Shown: positions 17,375 through 27,406, counted from the stretch's first letter. The stretch: DNA of 42,459 bases from Hoylesella saccharolytica JCM 17484 (GCF_000614205.1 NZ_BAKN01000026.1:1-42459), one strand, 5' to 3'. Made by a program: numbers and translations. The notes: a model not told the origin generated them from the sequence alone.

Positions 17375-18842
17375 TTATTTATCAACCTGAACACTGTTCA
17401 GCAGATTAAGTTTGCCATCATCTATCAGTTTGAGAATAAGTTCACCAAATAATGTATTCGGCCACGCAAACCAAGTACGACTATAACTAAATGCATCGTC
17501 TTTATTGAACGACTCGTGCATCATACCCGTGTTGCCATCAGTTTGCATCAGCAATTTTATGCAGTGCTTAATTTCCTCATCATCATTCGAGGTGAACGCC
17601 TTCATCATAATGCTCATCTGCCATGGCATATTGCACCCACATGTGGTCCGCCAATACCTTCACCATCCTTTCCTTTAAAAAACCAGGGATTGTCTTCGCT
17701 CCAGACAAACCGACGGGTGTTCTGATAAATGGGATCATTCATTTCTACATCACCTAGATACCCCATCGCTAGCAAACTAGGAACGTTGGCGTCATCCATT
17801 AATATCTGACTCCCGAAACCATCCACCTCAAAAGCATAAATCTTTCCGTATTTGGGGTGGTTGTGTATGGCATATTTCTTCAAAGCTGCGCTGACCTCAT
17901 CGGCCAAAGCCGTGCATTGCTGAGCCATTTTCTCGTTCCCATTTACCTTTGACAGAATTTCTGCAGCCTTACGTAAAGATGATACCGCCATAAAATTTGA
18001 GGGAACAAGGAAAAGGAATGTTGTAGCATCGTCCGACGGACGGAAGTAGATGCGATAAGTCCCACCGGTTTTACCGGCAGTCCGTACCCATCACCAGCAA
18101 GTGTTTCACTAGGACGAGTACTGTTACGCAAAAAACGATAAGGTCCTAACCCATCTTTTCGCTGTTGCTCCTTAAAAGTGGTAAGGATCTTCTGCATTGC
18201 CTCTTGCCATACCTCGCCAAAAATCGAAGTATCGCCTGTTATCTGCCAATAATAGTAAGCCAAACGAATAGGGTAACAGAGCGAATCAATTTCGTATTTA
18301 CGTTCAAACACCTCAGGCACCATCTTCGTTTGATCACTATGATGCCCCTCTCCGGTTGGGCCATCGTTAAAGGCATTGGCATAGGGGTCAACATTAATTT
18401 GTTTGAGTTGCCTGAGGATAACGCCACGAAGCATTGCCTTGAGCTTCGGGTCTTTCTTAGCAAAAGGAACGTAGGGCCACACCTGCGCCCCCGAGTCACG
18501 CAACCACATCGCCGGAATATCTCCAGTATAAACAAATGTATCGTCCTCTCCATTCACCTTGCGATAATGCACTGTCGTTTCGAGCGTATTGGGAAAACAA
18601 TTTTCAAACATCCAAGCCAAATAGCGGTTATTTTTCAACAACTTTTTCACCTCTTCTATCTTCTTGTCGATTACGTCCGAACGAAACAAACGGTCTTTCA
18701 CTGCTGGGCGTTTGGAAACATAAAGCCGTGTGTTATCGGCCATTGCCTCGATATATTCCCGTCCATACTTTTTTTGTGATTGCGCCCATGTGTTTTGTAT
18801 CGGAAAAAGATACAAAGCTAATACTAAATAAAATGTTTTCAT
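17375..18842 (-). pseudogene. GH125 family exo-alpha-1,6-mannosidase-like protein, two frameshifts
   Basis: Three overlapping frames together encode one GH125 (former DUF1237) protein of about 488 residues. The first (18842 to about 18045) has a signal peptide (NTWA/QSQ), TGDIPAMWLRDSGAQVWPYV and GPTGEGHHSDQTKMVPEVFE. The second (to about 17637) has FRPSDDATTF, VDGFGSQILMDDANVPSLLA and EGIGGPHVG. The third has NMPWQMSIMMKAFTS and GMMHESFNKDDAFSYSRTWF to 17375. Both joins are repaired by adding one base, in the TTC of FRPSDD and the GGT-TGC after HVG. Characterised GH125 enzymes remove non-reducing alpha-1,6-mannose from N-glycans. Predicted periplasmic. The motifs are intact across all frames, so sequencing error is plausible. 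Confidence 0.82.
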
Positions 18843-18897
18843 AAATCTTTCTTTATATTATTGGGGTTCGTGATTATTGTTTTCAGTTATCAGTGGG

Positions 18898-18905
18898 CAA
18901 AGATA
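18898..18905 (-). promoter_or_regulatory. -7 box upstream of the GH125 gene
   Basis: TATCTTTG on the minus strand followed by C, about 56 nt before the ATG at 18842. The -33 region is not a clear match. Confidence 0.45.
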
Positions 18906-19717
18906 AGCAAAATAGCCCGGTAAACCACCTGATTGGATTAAAAAGTGTCATTACATAACCTTCCGCTGAGTTTCGTAGGACAGTATAATGTCTTTCCACC
19001 CAGAAAACCACCATTATAACTTAGAAACATCTCGAGAGTATCCAACATACTGTCGGAGACTATGAGAACTAATAAATTTAGGGCATTCACGAAGACTAAT
19101 AAAAAAGCGACAACCTTCACAGGCAATCGCTTCAAATCTTCAATAGGTATTAGCTCTCCTTTAAGGTAAAAAGATTGTTTTCAGGATAACAGATGCAAAG
19201 GTAAACGTTTTTTTATTATTCCGTAAAAATATTTCATACCATTTTATGTCATTTCAGCTGTATAGACGTACTTTTTCGCTTTTATTGTCGAATCTAGTAT
19301 ATCGATGCATGTCTTTGGGTAAATAATTTACATCAAAAATAAGAAAATATTCATCAGCTTTTCATGATATAACATAAAAACTATTCTGTTGTTTTTATGC
19401 TTTTAAAAAGAAAAGGAAGCGCAGATTTCTGGTTACGTTCTTGTCTCCAATATCCGGTATAAATTGTAAAAATTGAATTGGGGATAACCAAACCTTGACG
19501 ATCAAGCGTTGCAATCATCACTGCGCTTCCAAAAATTATTGCAAAATTATAATCTTTCCATTTAGGGCACAATACTTAAAAGTGGGTAATTGTAATACGC
19601 AAACCCTCCATCCATCCTAAAATACCTAATAGTGACTATTGGCCAATTCGCTTTTTTTTTATTACTTTGCAACTTAATACCACCCGTATATAATTATAAT
19701 TTAGGTAAAACGAAGGG
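18906..19717. other. Long intergenic region, no convincing gene
   Basis: About 810 bp of AT-rich sequence between GH125 (-) and the hemerythrin-LuxR gene (+). A minus-strand TACCTTTG box (19203-19196) precedes a 65-codon TTG-start frame (19135-18938). Its product has a hydrophobic stretch (VKVVAFLLVFVNALNLLVLI), and an AAGGAG-like sequence lies upstream, so a small membrane peptide is possible but weak. A second TTG-start frame (19572-19381) contains a promoter-like box and is probably chance. A TTACTTTGC sequence near 19663-19671 may serve the gene at 19718. Confidence 0.35.
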
Positions 19718-20672
19718 ATGAAAAATCAAAAAATGTACGAACCCGATGATAAGATGATTCTTCTTATCAGAGATAATTATAGCATACTTCAAACATTGGG
19801 TGCATTCGGTATCAGTTTGGGGTTTGGAGACAAGACGGTGAAAGATGTGTGCGAAGATCAGAATGTAGATACCTATACTTTTCTGGCTGTAGTGAATTTT
19901 GCCATCAACGGTTATCGAGACTATGATGATGCCGACCGACTATCAATTCCTACGCTCATTAAATACCTCAAAGCTAGTCATGCCTATTTCCTCGATTTTC
20001 AATTACCCTTTATGCGAAAAGCACTGGTAGCCGCCCTTGACGAGAATGATAATCTGGCACGGCTTATCCTTAAACTATACGATGAATATGCCCACAGCAT
20101 TCGTTCACATATGCTGTACGAAGAAAAAATGGTGTTCCCTTATGTTGACTCACTACTCAAGAATAGTGCGCAAAGCAACTACGACATCGAAACCTTCTCA
20201 AAACATCACGGACAAACCGATGGAAAACTACGCGAACTGAAGAACATTATCATTAAATATTTGCCATCAGACGGTCTACATAACAACCAGCTCACAGCCG
20301 TGCTCTACGACATCTACAACAACGAAGAGTGGTTGTTTCATCACGGACAAGTGGAAGACGAAATCTTCGTTCCCGCCATCCGTAGACTTGAAGCAAAATC
20401 CAAACAAAATGATGTTTCGGTGAAAATATCTAATATGATTAACCAAAACACCGACAATACGGATAACCTCAGCGAACGCGAGAAAGAAGTGATCATCAGT
20501 CTTGTACAAGGGATGACTAACAAAGAAATTGCCAATCATCTCTGCATTTCCATTAACACCGTCATCACACATCGCCGCAATATCGCCCGCAAACTGCAAA
20601 TTCACTCACCCGCAGCTCACTATCTATGCCATCGTCAACAACCTCGTCGATATAACGACTGTTAACCTCTAA
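19718..20672 (+). CDS. Hemerythrin/RIC-like domain fused to a LuxR-type HTH regulator
   Basis: A cytosolic one-component regulator. Residues 15-65 resemble the DUF542 lead-in of RIC/YtfE di-iron repair proteins (LGAFGISLGFGDKTVKDVCE), without its Cys pair. Residues 85-225 form a hemerythrin-like four-helix bundle with the expected di-iron ligand pattern: His88, His131-x3-Glu135, His163/164, His208/209 and Asp214. Residues 250-300 are a LuxR HTH (LSEREKEVI, NKEIANHLCISINTVITHRR). Such a protein could sense oxygen or NO through its iron site. The frame as read ends at 20665. A small indel at 20612-20616 hides the normal ending: the next frame reads LTIYAIVNNLVDITTVNL and stops at 20672, matching the neighbour's LTIYAIMHGYVDINKI. 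Confidence 0.82.
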
Positions 20673-20683
20673 CCTGGCATAAA

Positions 20684-21274
20684 ATGGAACGCCCCAAAAT
20701 AGCCATCATAGATCTTAACACCCTTGCGGCTTTGGGGTTAAGGCAGATACTGCAAAACATTCTCCCCATCATAAAAGTAGAGATATTTGGCTCATTTACC
20801 GAACTAGAAGCTAACCATCCCGATGACTTTGTTCACTATTTTGTTGCAACAAGTATCGTTCTACAAAACCGAAATTTCTTTCTTGAGCGCAAGCACAAAA
20901 CTATTGTGCTTACCACCTCGCTTACTCCTGATGGAGGAATGACCCAGTTCAACACCCTCTGTGTCAACATTCCTGAACCTCAATTGGTGCATTCTCTCCT
21001 TCGGCTTGAGCAATACGCACATGCTCACGGTCGTCATTTGCCTCCTATGCCGTCAGTGCTTCAAGCCAAAATTCTATCGGATAGAGAAATAGAGGTATTG
21101 GCCTTAATTTGCCAAGGCTTTATCAATAAAGAGATTGCTCACAAACTGAGTATTGGATTGAGTACCGTCATTACACATCGCAAAAACATTATGGACAAGC
21201 TCGGGGTAAAGAGTGTCTCGGCCCTCACTATCTACGCCATAATGCACGGATATGTAGATATTAACAAGATTTAG
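20684..21274 (+). CDS. LuxR-family response-regulator-like protein, partner of the hemerythrin regulator
   Basis: A 196-residue protein, 11 bp after the corrected end of the preceding gene and surely co-transcribed. The N-terminal 120 residues have a receiver-like outline (KIAIIDLNTLAALGLRQIL, then TIVLTTS) but lack the normal Asp phosphoacceptor context: the region after beta-3 reads HYFVATSIVL. It looks like a pseudo-receiver. The C-terminus is a LuxR HTH (LSDREIEVLALICQGFINKE, LSIGLSTVITHRKNIMDKLG). It shares the HTH and tail with the upstream protein, so the two may dimerise or bind the same sites. Targets are unknown. Confidence 0.8.
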   Translation: MERPKIAIIDLNTLAALGLRQILQNILPIIKVEIFGSFTELEANHPDDFVHYFVATSIVLQNRNFFLERKHKTIVLTTSLTPDGGMTQFNTLCVNIPEPQLVHSLLRLEQYAHAHGRHLPPMPSVLQAKILSDREIEVLALICQGFINKEIAHKLSIGLSTVITHRKNIMDKLGVKSVSALTIYAIMHGYVDINKI

Positions 21275-21339
21275 CGATAAAAATAAACACACACTATGTA
21301 AAAACACATAAAAAATAAGCCGTTAAAAATACTTTCTGT

Positions 21340-21347
21340 TATTTTTG
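21340..21347 (+). promoter_or_regulatory. -7 box of the thioesterase gene
   Basis: TATTTTTG, 20 nt before the ATG at 21368; the -33 element is not evident. Confidence 0.4.
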
Positions 21348-21367
21348 TAACAAAACTTAGACACAAT

Positions 21368-21853
21368 ATGAAAAAGATAATAAACCCGTGGTTACATAAA
21401 GAAGGGTATGATTGTTTTGGTTGTGCCCCCGACAATCCCTTAGGTTTAAAGATGGACTTTTTTGAAGACGGGAACGAGATTATTTCGTTTTGGCGTCCGC
21501 AAGCTCATTATCAAGGATGGGTAGGTATGTTGCACGGAGGTATTTTGGCAACTCTACTCGACGAAACAGCTGGATGGGTAATTAGCCGTAAACTCCAAAC
21601 AACGGGCGTAACCTCGCATTTAGAGGTAAATTATCGCCGTCCGGTAAAAGCTGATGATCCACAAATAACTTTGCGTGCACGAATAAAAGAACAAAAACGT
21701 AACCTTATTTTTATTACCTGCAGTTTGGAGAATAGTGAGGGTGAGACGTGTGTTGAGGCAGAAGCTGTATATTACACATTTGATGAAGAAAAAGCGAGAG
21801 AAATGGGTTTCACATCTTGTGATGTAGAGAATGAACAGTTGTTTTCGATGTAA
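21368..21853 (+). CDS. PaaI-like hotdog-fold acyl-CoA thioesterase
   Basis: A 161-residue hotdog-fold protein with a Cys-rich start common in this branch (YDCFGCAPDNPLGLKMDF). The catalytic helix motif is MLHGGILATLLDETAGWV (Gly-Gly then Asp/Glu), followed by HLEVNYRRPVKADD. Members hydrolyse aromatic or medium-chain acyl-CoA thioesters in the cytosol. The substrate is not known here. It has its own short-leader promoter and stands alone between regulators and the PAP2 gene. Confidence 0.85.
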   Translation: MKKIINPWLHKEGYDCFGCAPDNPLGLKMDFFEDGNEIISFWRPQAHYQGWVGMLHGGILATLLDETAGWVISRKLQTTGVTSHLEVNYRRPVKADDPQITLRARIKEQKRNLIFITCSLENSEGETCVEAEAVYYTFDEEKAREMGFTSCDVENEQLFSM

Positions 21854-21948
21854 AGTAGCTCTATTAAAGCAGATAATATCTCTATAAAATATTAGGAGAA
21901 AAACCTCTTTCCAGACTTATGAAATAGGTTTCAGTAAAAATTACTTTT

Positions 21949-22611
21949 CTAACACCAGCTAAGATAGCCTGCAGCAGCAAAAAGCCCAAATAGAATTATG
22001 ATACCGGTGATTTCTACCCAGCGTAAATATCGATAACGGTACCCATCAGAAAGCGGATACAGACGTATGCAAATGCAGTAACATCCCCACGCAAGAGCGC
22101 AACCTACAAAGGCACCTATTATCGTGTCACCGGGGTAGTGAACACCCAGATAAATACGACTGTAGGTGTGAAGGAATGCCCATGAATAAAGGAAAATGGT
22201 GAAATGCTTTTCTTTGAAAACCAACATACCCAATGTAGCAAGCATAAACGAGTTGGCGGCATGACACGAGGGAAAGCCATATCGTCCACCACGATAATCA
22301 TTCACGATATGCACAAGGTGACCAATACCACTCTCGAAGTTTGAAGGGCGCGGACGATTTACCAATGGGCGTATAATTTCTGCACAAGTATAATCACTCA
22401 GCGCAAAGGTAACACCAAACAGGGCGAGAATAACTAGCAATTTGGGTTGGAATTTGGTATGCAACAAGCAGACAATGAATATGGAAAAATACATTGGTGT
22501 CCACACCCATTTATTAGATACCAAATCCATAAAAATATCGAAAAACGTATTATGAAATCCGTTAAGCCACAACAATACGGCAGCATCAAGGTTGTTGAGA
22601 TATTCTATCAT
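21949..22611 (-). CDS. PAP2-family membrane lipid phosphatase
   Basis: A 220-residue integral membrane protein with five to six hydrophobic segments. The three PAP2 motifs are present: VNRPRPSNF, then SCHAANSF, then SRIYLGVHYPGD, with the catalytic His in each of the last two. It removes phosphate from an isoprenoid or lipid pyrophosphate (undecaprenyl-PP recycling or lipid A dephosphorylation) on the periplasmic side. It starts 7 bp after the stop of the LTA-synthase-like gene, so both are one operon acting on envelope lipids. Confidence 0.88.
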   Translation of the reverse strand: MIEYLNNLDAAVLLWLNGFHNTFFDIFMDLVSNKWVWTPMYFSIFIVCLLHTKFQPKLLVILALFGVTFALSDYTCAEIIRPLVNRPRPSNFESGIGHLVHIVNDYRGGRYGFPSCHAANSFMLATLGMLVFKEKHFTIFLYSWAFLHTYSRIYLGVHYPGDTIIGAFVGCALAWGCYCICIRLYPLSDGYRYRYLRWVEITGIIILFGLFAAAGYLSWC

Positions 22612-22618
22612 AGTTTGT

Positions 22619-24480
22619 TCAGCGCTGAGCTATGTCATCATAAAGTTTTTGTAAATAGGCTTTACCGTAAGGAAGGTTATGCCCCTTCCGACTTCCCTCT
22701 TCTACAATCGTAGTGTTCGACTCGCAATCAAAGATCACCGTATTATCAGCTGTTATCATCATTAACGCATTGGGTACAGTGGAAAAGCCGAAATGGGGTA
22801 CTTTGGGATTCAGCATATCTTTACTGAATGTAAACGCGTCATATCTCATCCCAAGTTGTGAAAGTATTGTGGCAGCAATATCCGCTTGCGATCCGTAGGT
22901 AGATATCTGCCCGCGCGTTTTGAGAGCTCCGCCGAGCAATACCAATGGGATATGATAACGGTCAGACGAATAGTTATCAATGTTTTCAGGGTAACAGCCC
23001 AAATGATCAGGAACAAGAACGAGCAGAGTATTAGACCACGAAGGCAATTTCTTAAGTTGCTCGACAAACTTACCCAAACAGTAATCGGTATATGCAAAGG
23101 CGTTCAAAATTTTGTTATTCAGCTTTTGATAGGGCACATCAAAAGGCTCATGACTGCTACTAGTTTGTATTACTTTTAGGTAAGGCATAGCTTGTTGACT
23201 GCGAATATCTTCTATGGCACGATCAAATACATACTGGTCGGGCACGCCCCATTTACTCAGTCGCAGTTTTATAGAGAAGTCAGCATCCGAAACAATCTTC
23301 TCAAATCCCGCTGTAGTGAGGAATGAACGCATATTGGTAAAATCTGCATCGCCTCCATAATAATACTTCAAATCATATCCCACCTGTTTCAATTCTTTCG
23401 TAAACATAGGCAGTGATTCAGTTTTAGCGGGATATTTCATAATACTCATCGTGGGCTGGGCGGGATATCCGGCCAAAATGGCTACTAACCCACGATCGGT
23501 ACGGAAACTATTGGCATAAAAGTGGGTAAACAGCACGCCTCATTGGCAAACCGGTCCATATTAACAGCCACATTAGGGGTGCCTCCTAACGACTTCATTA
23601 TCTTGGCCGAAAAGCTTTCAAGCACCACCATTATAATATTAGGACGTTTTGTATTTAAAAGTCGCTGCACATCAGTACCACCACCTCGTTTTGTGGTATC
23701 GCGTATTTGGGCAAACAGCTTGTCAGCTTCCTCGTCTTCCATAAAGCGATATTGCCCCTTAACATTTCCATCATTGATATACGACGCTAGCAAACTAAAA
23801 CAGGGATTGATGGCAGCGTGATTTAAATGCTGATTACTGCTGTAATACACTCGACCGAGATTCATTGTCGATGTTGTAAGACTTCCACGTATGGGAAGAA
23901 TAAGTAGTGCTGTGGTAACGAGTGTAAACACCGTCGCAATGCAACGCGTTTTGATCAGTTCGCGCCCTTCGGGAACTGATGCCAGCATTCTCTTAAATAT
24001 ATAATAGAATAAAAGTGTTAGTAGAATAAGCGCCACCACACCCGCAGCAATAAACCATAATGAAACACTGGCCAGTGCATCTTTGGGCGAACTGAAGAAA
24101 TAAAACAACGGTGTAGTGTCTATTCTGAATCCCCAATAACCGTAAAGAACGGCATCGAGCATACTGATTAAGGCGAAAAGAAGGGCTACAAGAAAAAAAT
24201 AAAACTTTTGAAGACACCGTATCGGTCGTGCATCAAACCAAACCGACAATATCAGAAGTAATGCCGGAATAACTGTGAGGTAGCCTGCAACCGACATATC
24301 CATAGGAAGACCGTGCCATACTACATTTAGATAATCTTTAAAGTCACAGCCTTTGTAAACACTGTGATTGAAAAGCATAAAAACGGGTTTCAGGGCAACC
24401 GACACAAGCGTAAATATCACGAATGTCAAAACAATAATTCCTATCAGCTGCCACTTGTAATACAGTCGTTTCTTATTCAT
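22619..24480 (-). pseudogene. LTA synthase/phosphoethanolamine-transferase-like sulfatase-fold protein, one frameshift
   Basis: Two frames encode one protein of about 620 residues. The first (24480 to about 23540) has five membrane segments in its first 175 residues, then RPNIIMVVLESFSAKIM and MDRFANE. The second continues LFTHFYANSFRTDRGLVAIL (Thr nucleophile in TDRG), YYGGDADFTNMRSFL, TSSSHEPFD and LVLVPDHLG. The join near 23538-23543 is repaired by one G (GAG-GGC-GTG). Family members transfer phosphoglycerol or phosphoethanolamine to lipids or glycans at the outer face of the inner membrane. In a Gram-negative the product is not teichoic acid, so the acceptor is open. Sequencing error is plausible. 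Confidence 0.8.
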
Positions 24481-24535
24481 CGTTAGACATATATATGGGT
24501 TTATCAGGTATTGCGCACCTTATCTTTTTCGTACA

Positions 24536-24543
24536 CAAAGGTA
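24536..24543 (-). promoter_or_regulatory. -7 box of the LTA-synthase-like/PAP2 operon
   Basis: TACCTTTG on the minus strand, about 56 nt before the ATG at 24480; no clear -33 TTTG. Confidence 0.45.
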
Positions 24544-24609
24544 GAGCTTTATTCCCATAAACAGGCTAAGATGCGAAAGAAAATGCCATTAATTATCAAA
24601 TTAATTCTC

Positions 24610-24617
24610 TACCTTTG
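24610..24617 (+). promoter_or_regulatory. -7 box that fixes the topB start
   Basis: TACCTTTG followed by C lies 20 nt before the ATG at 24637. It falls inside the longer TTG-started frame (24511), which argues that translation begins at 24637. Confidence 0.5.
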
Positions 24618-24636
24618 CTATCTAAAATCAAATAGA

Positions 24637-26676
24637 ATGATAGTTTGCATAGCCGAGAAGCCCAGTGTTGCAAGAGACATTGCCTCTGTGTTGGGTGCCA
24701 CAGCATCACGAGACGGATATATGGAGGGGAACGGGTATCAGGTAACATGGACTTTCGGTCATTTGTGTACCCTGAAAGAGCCCAACGACTATACGGAAAA
24801 CTGGAAAAGATGGAGTTTGGCAGCACTTCCGATGATCCCCCAACGCTTCGGAATCAAACTCATTGAAGCCAAAGGAATCCAAAAACAATTTGACATCATC
24901 GAGCGGTTGATGCAAAATGCTGACGAGATTATCAACTGCGGAGATGCCGGACAAGAAGGAGAGCTGATTCAACGATGGGTAATGCAGAAAGCACAAGCTA
25001 AGTGTCCGGTGAAACGATTATGGATTTCATCACTCACAGAAGAAGCCATCAAGCAGGGATTTGATAATTTGAAAGACCAAAAGGAATATCAACCCCTCTA
25101 TCTTGCAGGACTTAGTCGGGCTATCGGCGATTGGATATTGGGTATGAACGCCACGCGTTTGTACACATTAAAGTATGGACAAAACCGCCAAGTTCTTAGT
25201 ATCGGCCGCGTGCAAACTCCTACACTTGCCCTTATTGTAAACCGTCAACACGAAATTGATCACTTTAAACCGGAGGCTTATTGGGTGCTCTCTACTCTTT
25301 ATCGCGATACACTTTTTACTGCCACAAAAGGTAAATTTACAAGCAAAGAAGAAGGTGAAGCGGCCTTTTCGACAATTGCCGACAAGGTATTTGAAGTAGC
25401 CGAAGTAAACAAAAAGAAAGGAACAGAGGCTCCACAACATTTATTCGACCTCACTTCGCTACAAGTAGAGTGCAACCGAAAATTTGCTTATTCAGCTGAA
25501 ACAACGCTCAACCTTATTCAAAGTCTATACGAAAAAAAACTCACCACTTATCCTCGTGTAGACACACAATATCTCAGTGACGACATCTACCCTAAGTGTG
25601 TCACTATACTTAAGGGACTTAAAGGCTACGAGCCTTTCACCCAATCACTTCTAGAAAAATCGCTTACGAAAAGTAAACGCTTTTTCGACTCCTCTAAAGT
25701 TACCGATCACCACGCCATTATTCCTACGGGTGTACCTGCCAGCAGTTTATCAGATATGGAGCACAATGTGTACGACCTCATCACCAAACGCTTTATTGCG
25801 GCTTTCTATCCCGATTGTAAATTCTCCACAACAGTCGTTACAGGCAAGGTAGAGGATATAGAATTGAAAGCTACGGGCAAAGAAATTCTTGACCCGGGAT
25901 GGCGTATCATCTATGCAAAGGATGTGGTTAACATAGAAGAAGAGAATGAAAAAGCAACGTCGGAAGAACGTACTTTGCCCACTTTTACCAAAGGAGAAAC
26001 CGGACCGCATACGCCTACACTAAGCGAAAAGTGGACAACGCCACCCAAATATTACACGGAAGCAACATTGTTAAGGGCAATGGAAACAGCCGGAAAGTTT
26101 GTTGAAGACGATGAATTACGTAGTGCTTTGAAAGAAAATGGTATCGGAAGACCGTCTTCGCGGGCAAGTATTATCGAAACATTATTTAAAAGACGCTATA
26201 TCAAACGTGAACGAAAAAATCTGCTCGCAACCCCTACAGGCATCGAACTGATTGGCATTATACGCGAAGAATTGCTCAAAAGCTGCGAACTGACAGGTAT
26301 TTGGGAAAAAAAACTACGCGACATAGAACACCAAAAATACGATGCTGCACAATTTATCAGCGAGTTAAAAGAACAGATAACAGCTATTGTTAACGAGGTG
26401 TTGCGCGATAACAGCAACCGCCATATCACCCTTACCACCGAAGAAGACCTTAAAAAGAAGATAGCAAAGAAAAAGGGTTCAACGGTTAAAAAGGCATCGC
26501 AACCCACTGCGCAAAATAGCGTTCGGGCTTCTGCCACAACGCTCTTTGCCACCGAAGACATCATAGGAAAGCCCTGTCCACTGTGTCACGAGGGTACTAT
26601 TATTAAAGGAAAAACGGCTTACGGATGCAGTAATTGGAAGAAGGGTTGCACCTTTCGTCAACCATTTGGTTCGTAA
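24637..26676 (+). CDS. topB: DNA topoisomerase III (type IA)
   Basis: A 679-residue type IA topoisomerase from the chosen ATG (MIVCIAEKPSVARDIASVLG is the canonical N-terminus). The TOPRIM acidic motif reads CGDAGQEGELIQRW: the usual second Asp is Gly, and the flanking Asp and Glu are kept. The active-site Tyr is in KLTTYPRVDTQYLS. TDHHAIIPTG and GIGRPSSRASIIETL are also present. The C-terminus has a four-Cys zinc ribbon (CPLCHEGT then GCSNWKKGC). It unlinks single-stranded DNA crossings during replication and recombination. The 42 extra residues of the longer frame have no family match. Confidence 0.92.
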   Translation: MIVCIAEKPSVARDIASVLGATASRDGYMEGNGYQVTWTFGHLCTLKEPNDYTENWKRWSLAALPMIPQRFGIKLIEAKGIQKQFDIIERLMQNADEIINCGDAGQEGELIQRWVMQKAQAKCPVKRLWISSLTEEAIKQGFDNLKDQKEYQPLYLAGLSRAIGDWILGMNATRLYTLKYGQNRQVLSIGRVQTPTLALIVNRQHEIDHFKPEAYWVLSTLYRDTLFTATKGKFTSKEEGEAAFSTIADKVFEVAEVNKKKGTEAPQHLFDLTSLQVECNRKFAYSAETTLNLIQSLYEKKLTTYPRVDTQYLSDDIYPKCVTILKGLKGYEPFTQSLLEKSLTKSKRFFDSSKVTDHHAIIPTGVPASSLSDMEHNVYDLITKRFIAAFYPDCKFSTTVVTGKVEDIELKATGKEILDPGWRIIYAKDVVNIEEENEKATSEERTLPTFTKGETGPHTPTLSEKWTTPPKYYTEATLLRAMETAGKFVEDDELRSALKENGIGRPSSRASIIETLFKRRYIKRERKNLLATPTGIELIGIIREELLKSCELTGIWEKKLRDIEHQKYDAAQFISELKEQITAIVNEVLRDNSNRHITLTTEEDLKKKIAKKKGSTVKKASQPTAQNSVRASATTLFATEDIIGKPCPLCHEGTIIKGKTAYGCSNWKKGCTFRQPFGS

Positions 26677-26740
26677 TATCTACTCATAACACATCATCAA
26701 AAGTTCTTGGTGTTAAGCTATATCCGCATATCCCAATAAA

Positions 26741-26772
26741 AAAGCGAATGCAATATTTATTGCATTCGCTTT
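26741..26772. terminator. Bidirectional terminator between topB and the lipoprotein gene
   Basis: A 15-bp perfect stem (AAAGCGAATGCAATA with TATTGCATTCGCTTT) has T-rich sequence on one side and A-rich on the other. It serves the convergent genes on both strands. Confidence 0.9.
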
Positions 26773-26796
26773 TATTCTATTCGCTTATTCGGTTAA

Positions 26797-27291
26797 TTAT
26801 ATCTGTACACCAGGCTTACCTTCATAGCTTCCCACAACCTTCGTTACAGTTTGCGGGTTTTCGGTTTTCTTCAGATTGAATACAACCTTATAAATTTCAC
26901 CACTTTTCTTTTCAATCAACAGTGTGCTTCCGGCATCCAATAAATTGCTGTTATCGCCACTAATGTACGTTCCCATGATGTTCCAATCAAAAGCATTGGC
27001 CTGATCCAGCTTGATGGTTTGCCCGTATTGAGCGGTAGGAATAGTAAACGCAAGGGTACCTAAACTTAAATTTGTACCCGAACCAGATACAGTTGAGAGT
27101 GTTATCATCACATTACCACTAAGCTCTGAAACAGTCAACACCCTTACTTTCAATGCGCTTCCGTTAACCTCAATCGCATTATGCAAATCGCTTTCATCAT
27201 TACCACATGATGTAAAAAGTGTCGAAGCACACATAGCCACGAATACTACTGCCATCACACTGACAAACCTCAAAATTTTGTTTCTTTTCAT
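26797..27291 (-). CDS. Small lipoprotein of unknown function
   Basis: From the chosen ATG (27291, MKRNKILRFVSVMAVVFVAM) the protein is 164 residues. The signal peptide ends in a lipobox-like LFTSC, with mature N-terminus CGNDESDL, acidic after Cys as in surface lipoproteins of this phylum. The rest is a beta-rich domain (AFDWNIMGTYISGD, YKVVFNLKK) with no motif I recognise. A -7 box at 27414-27407 gives a leader of about 110 nt. The longer frame to 27321 adds ten residues before the signal peptide and is rejected. Confidence 0.65.
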   Translation of the reverse strand: MKRNKILRFVSVMAVVFVAMCASTLFTSCGNDESDLHNAIEVNGSALKVRVLTVSELSGNVMITLSTVSGSGTNLSLGTLAFTIPTAQYGQTIKLDQANAFDWNIMGTYISGDNSNLLDAGSTLLIEKKSGEIYKVVFNLKKTENPQTVTKVVGSYEGKPGVQI

Positions 27292-27406
27292 TTCACTTGT
27301 TTTTAAAACTCCGCAACTCAATCATTACTCTTTTATAAACACTCCGGATTGCTGTTTCTGGGGTGTTGCGGTTCAACTCCTTGTCTACATAATCCGAATA
27401 CATCAG

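Noticed and set aside
24511..24636. 42-residue N-terminal extension of topoisomerase III
   Set aside because: TTG start, overlaps a promoter box, and the family begins at MIVCIAEKPS (24637).
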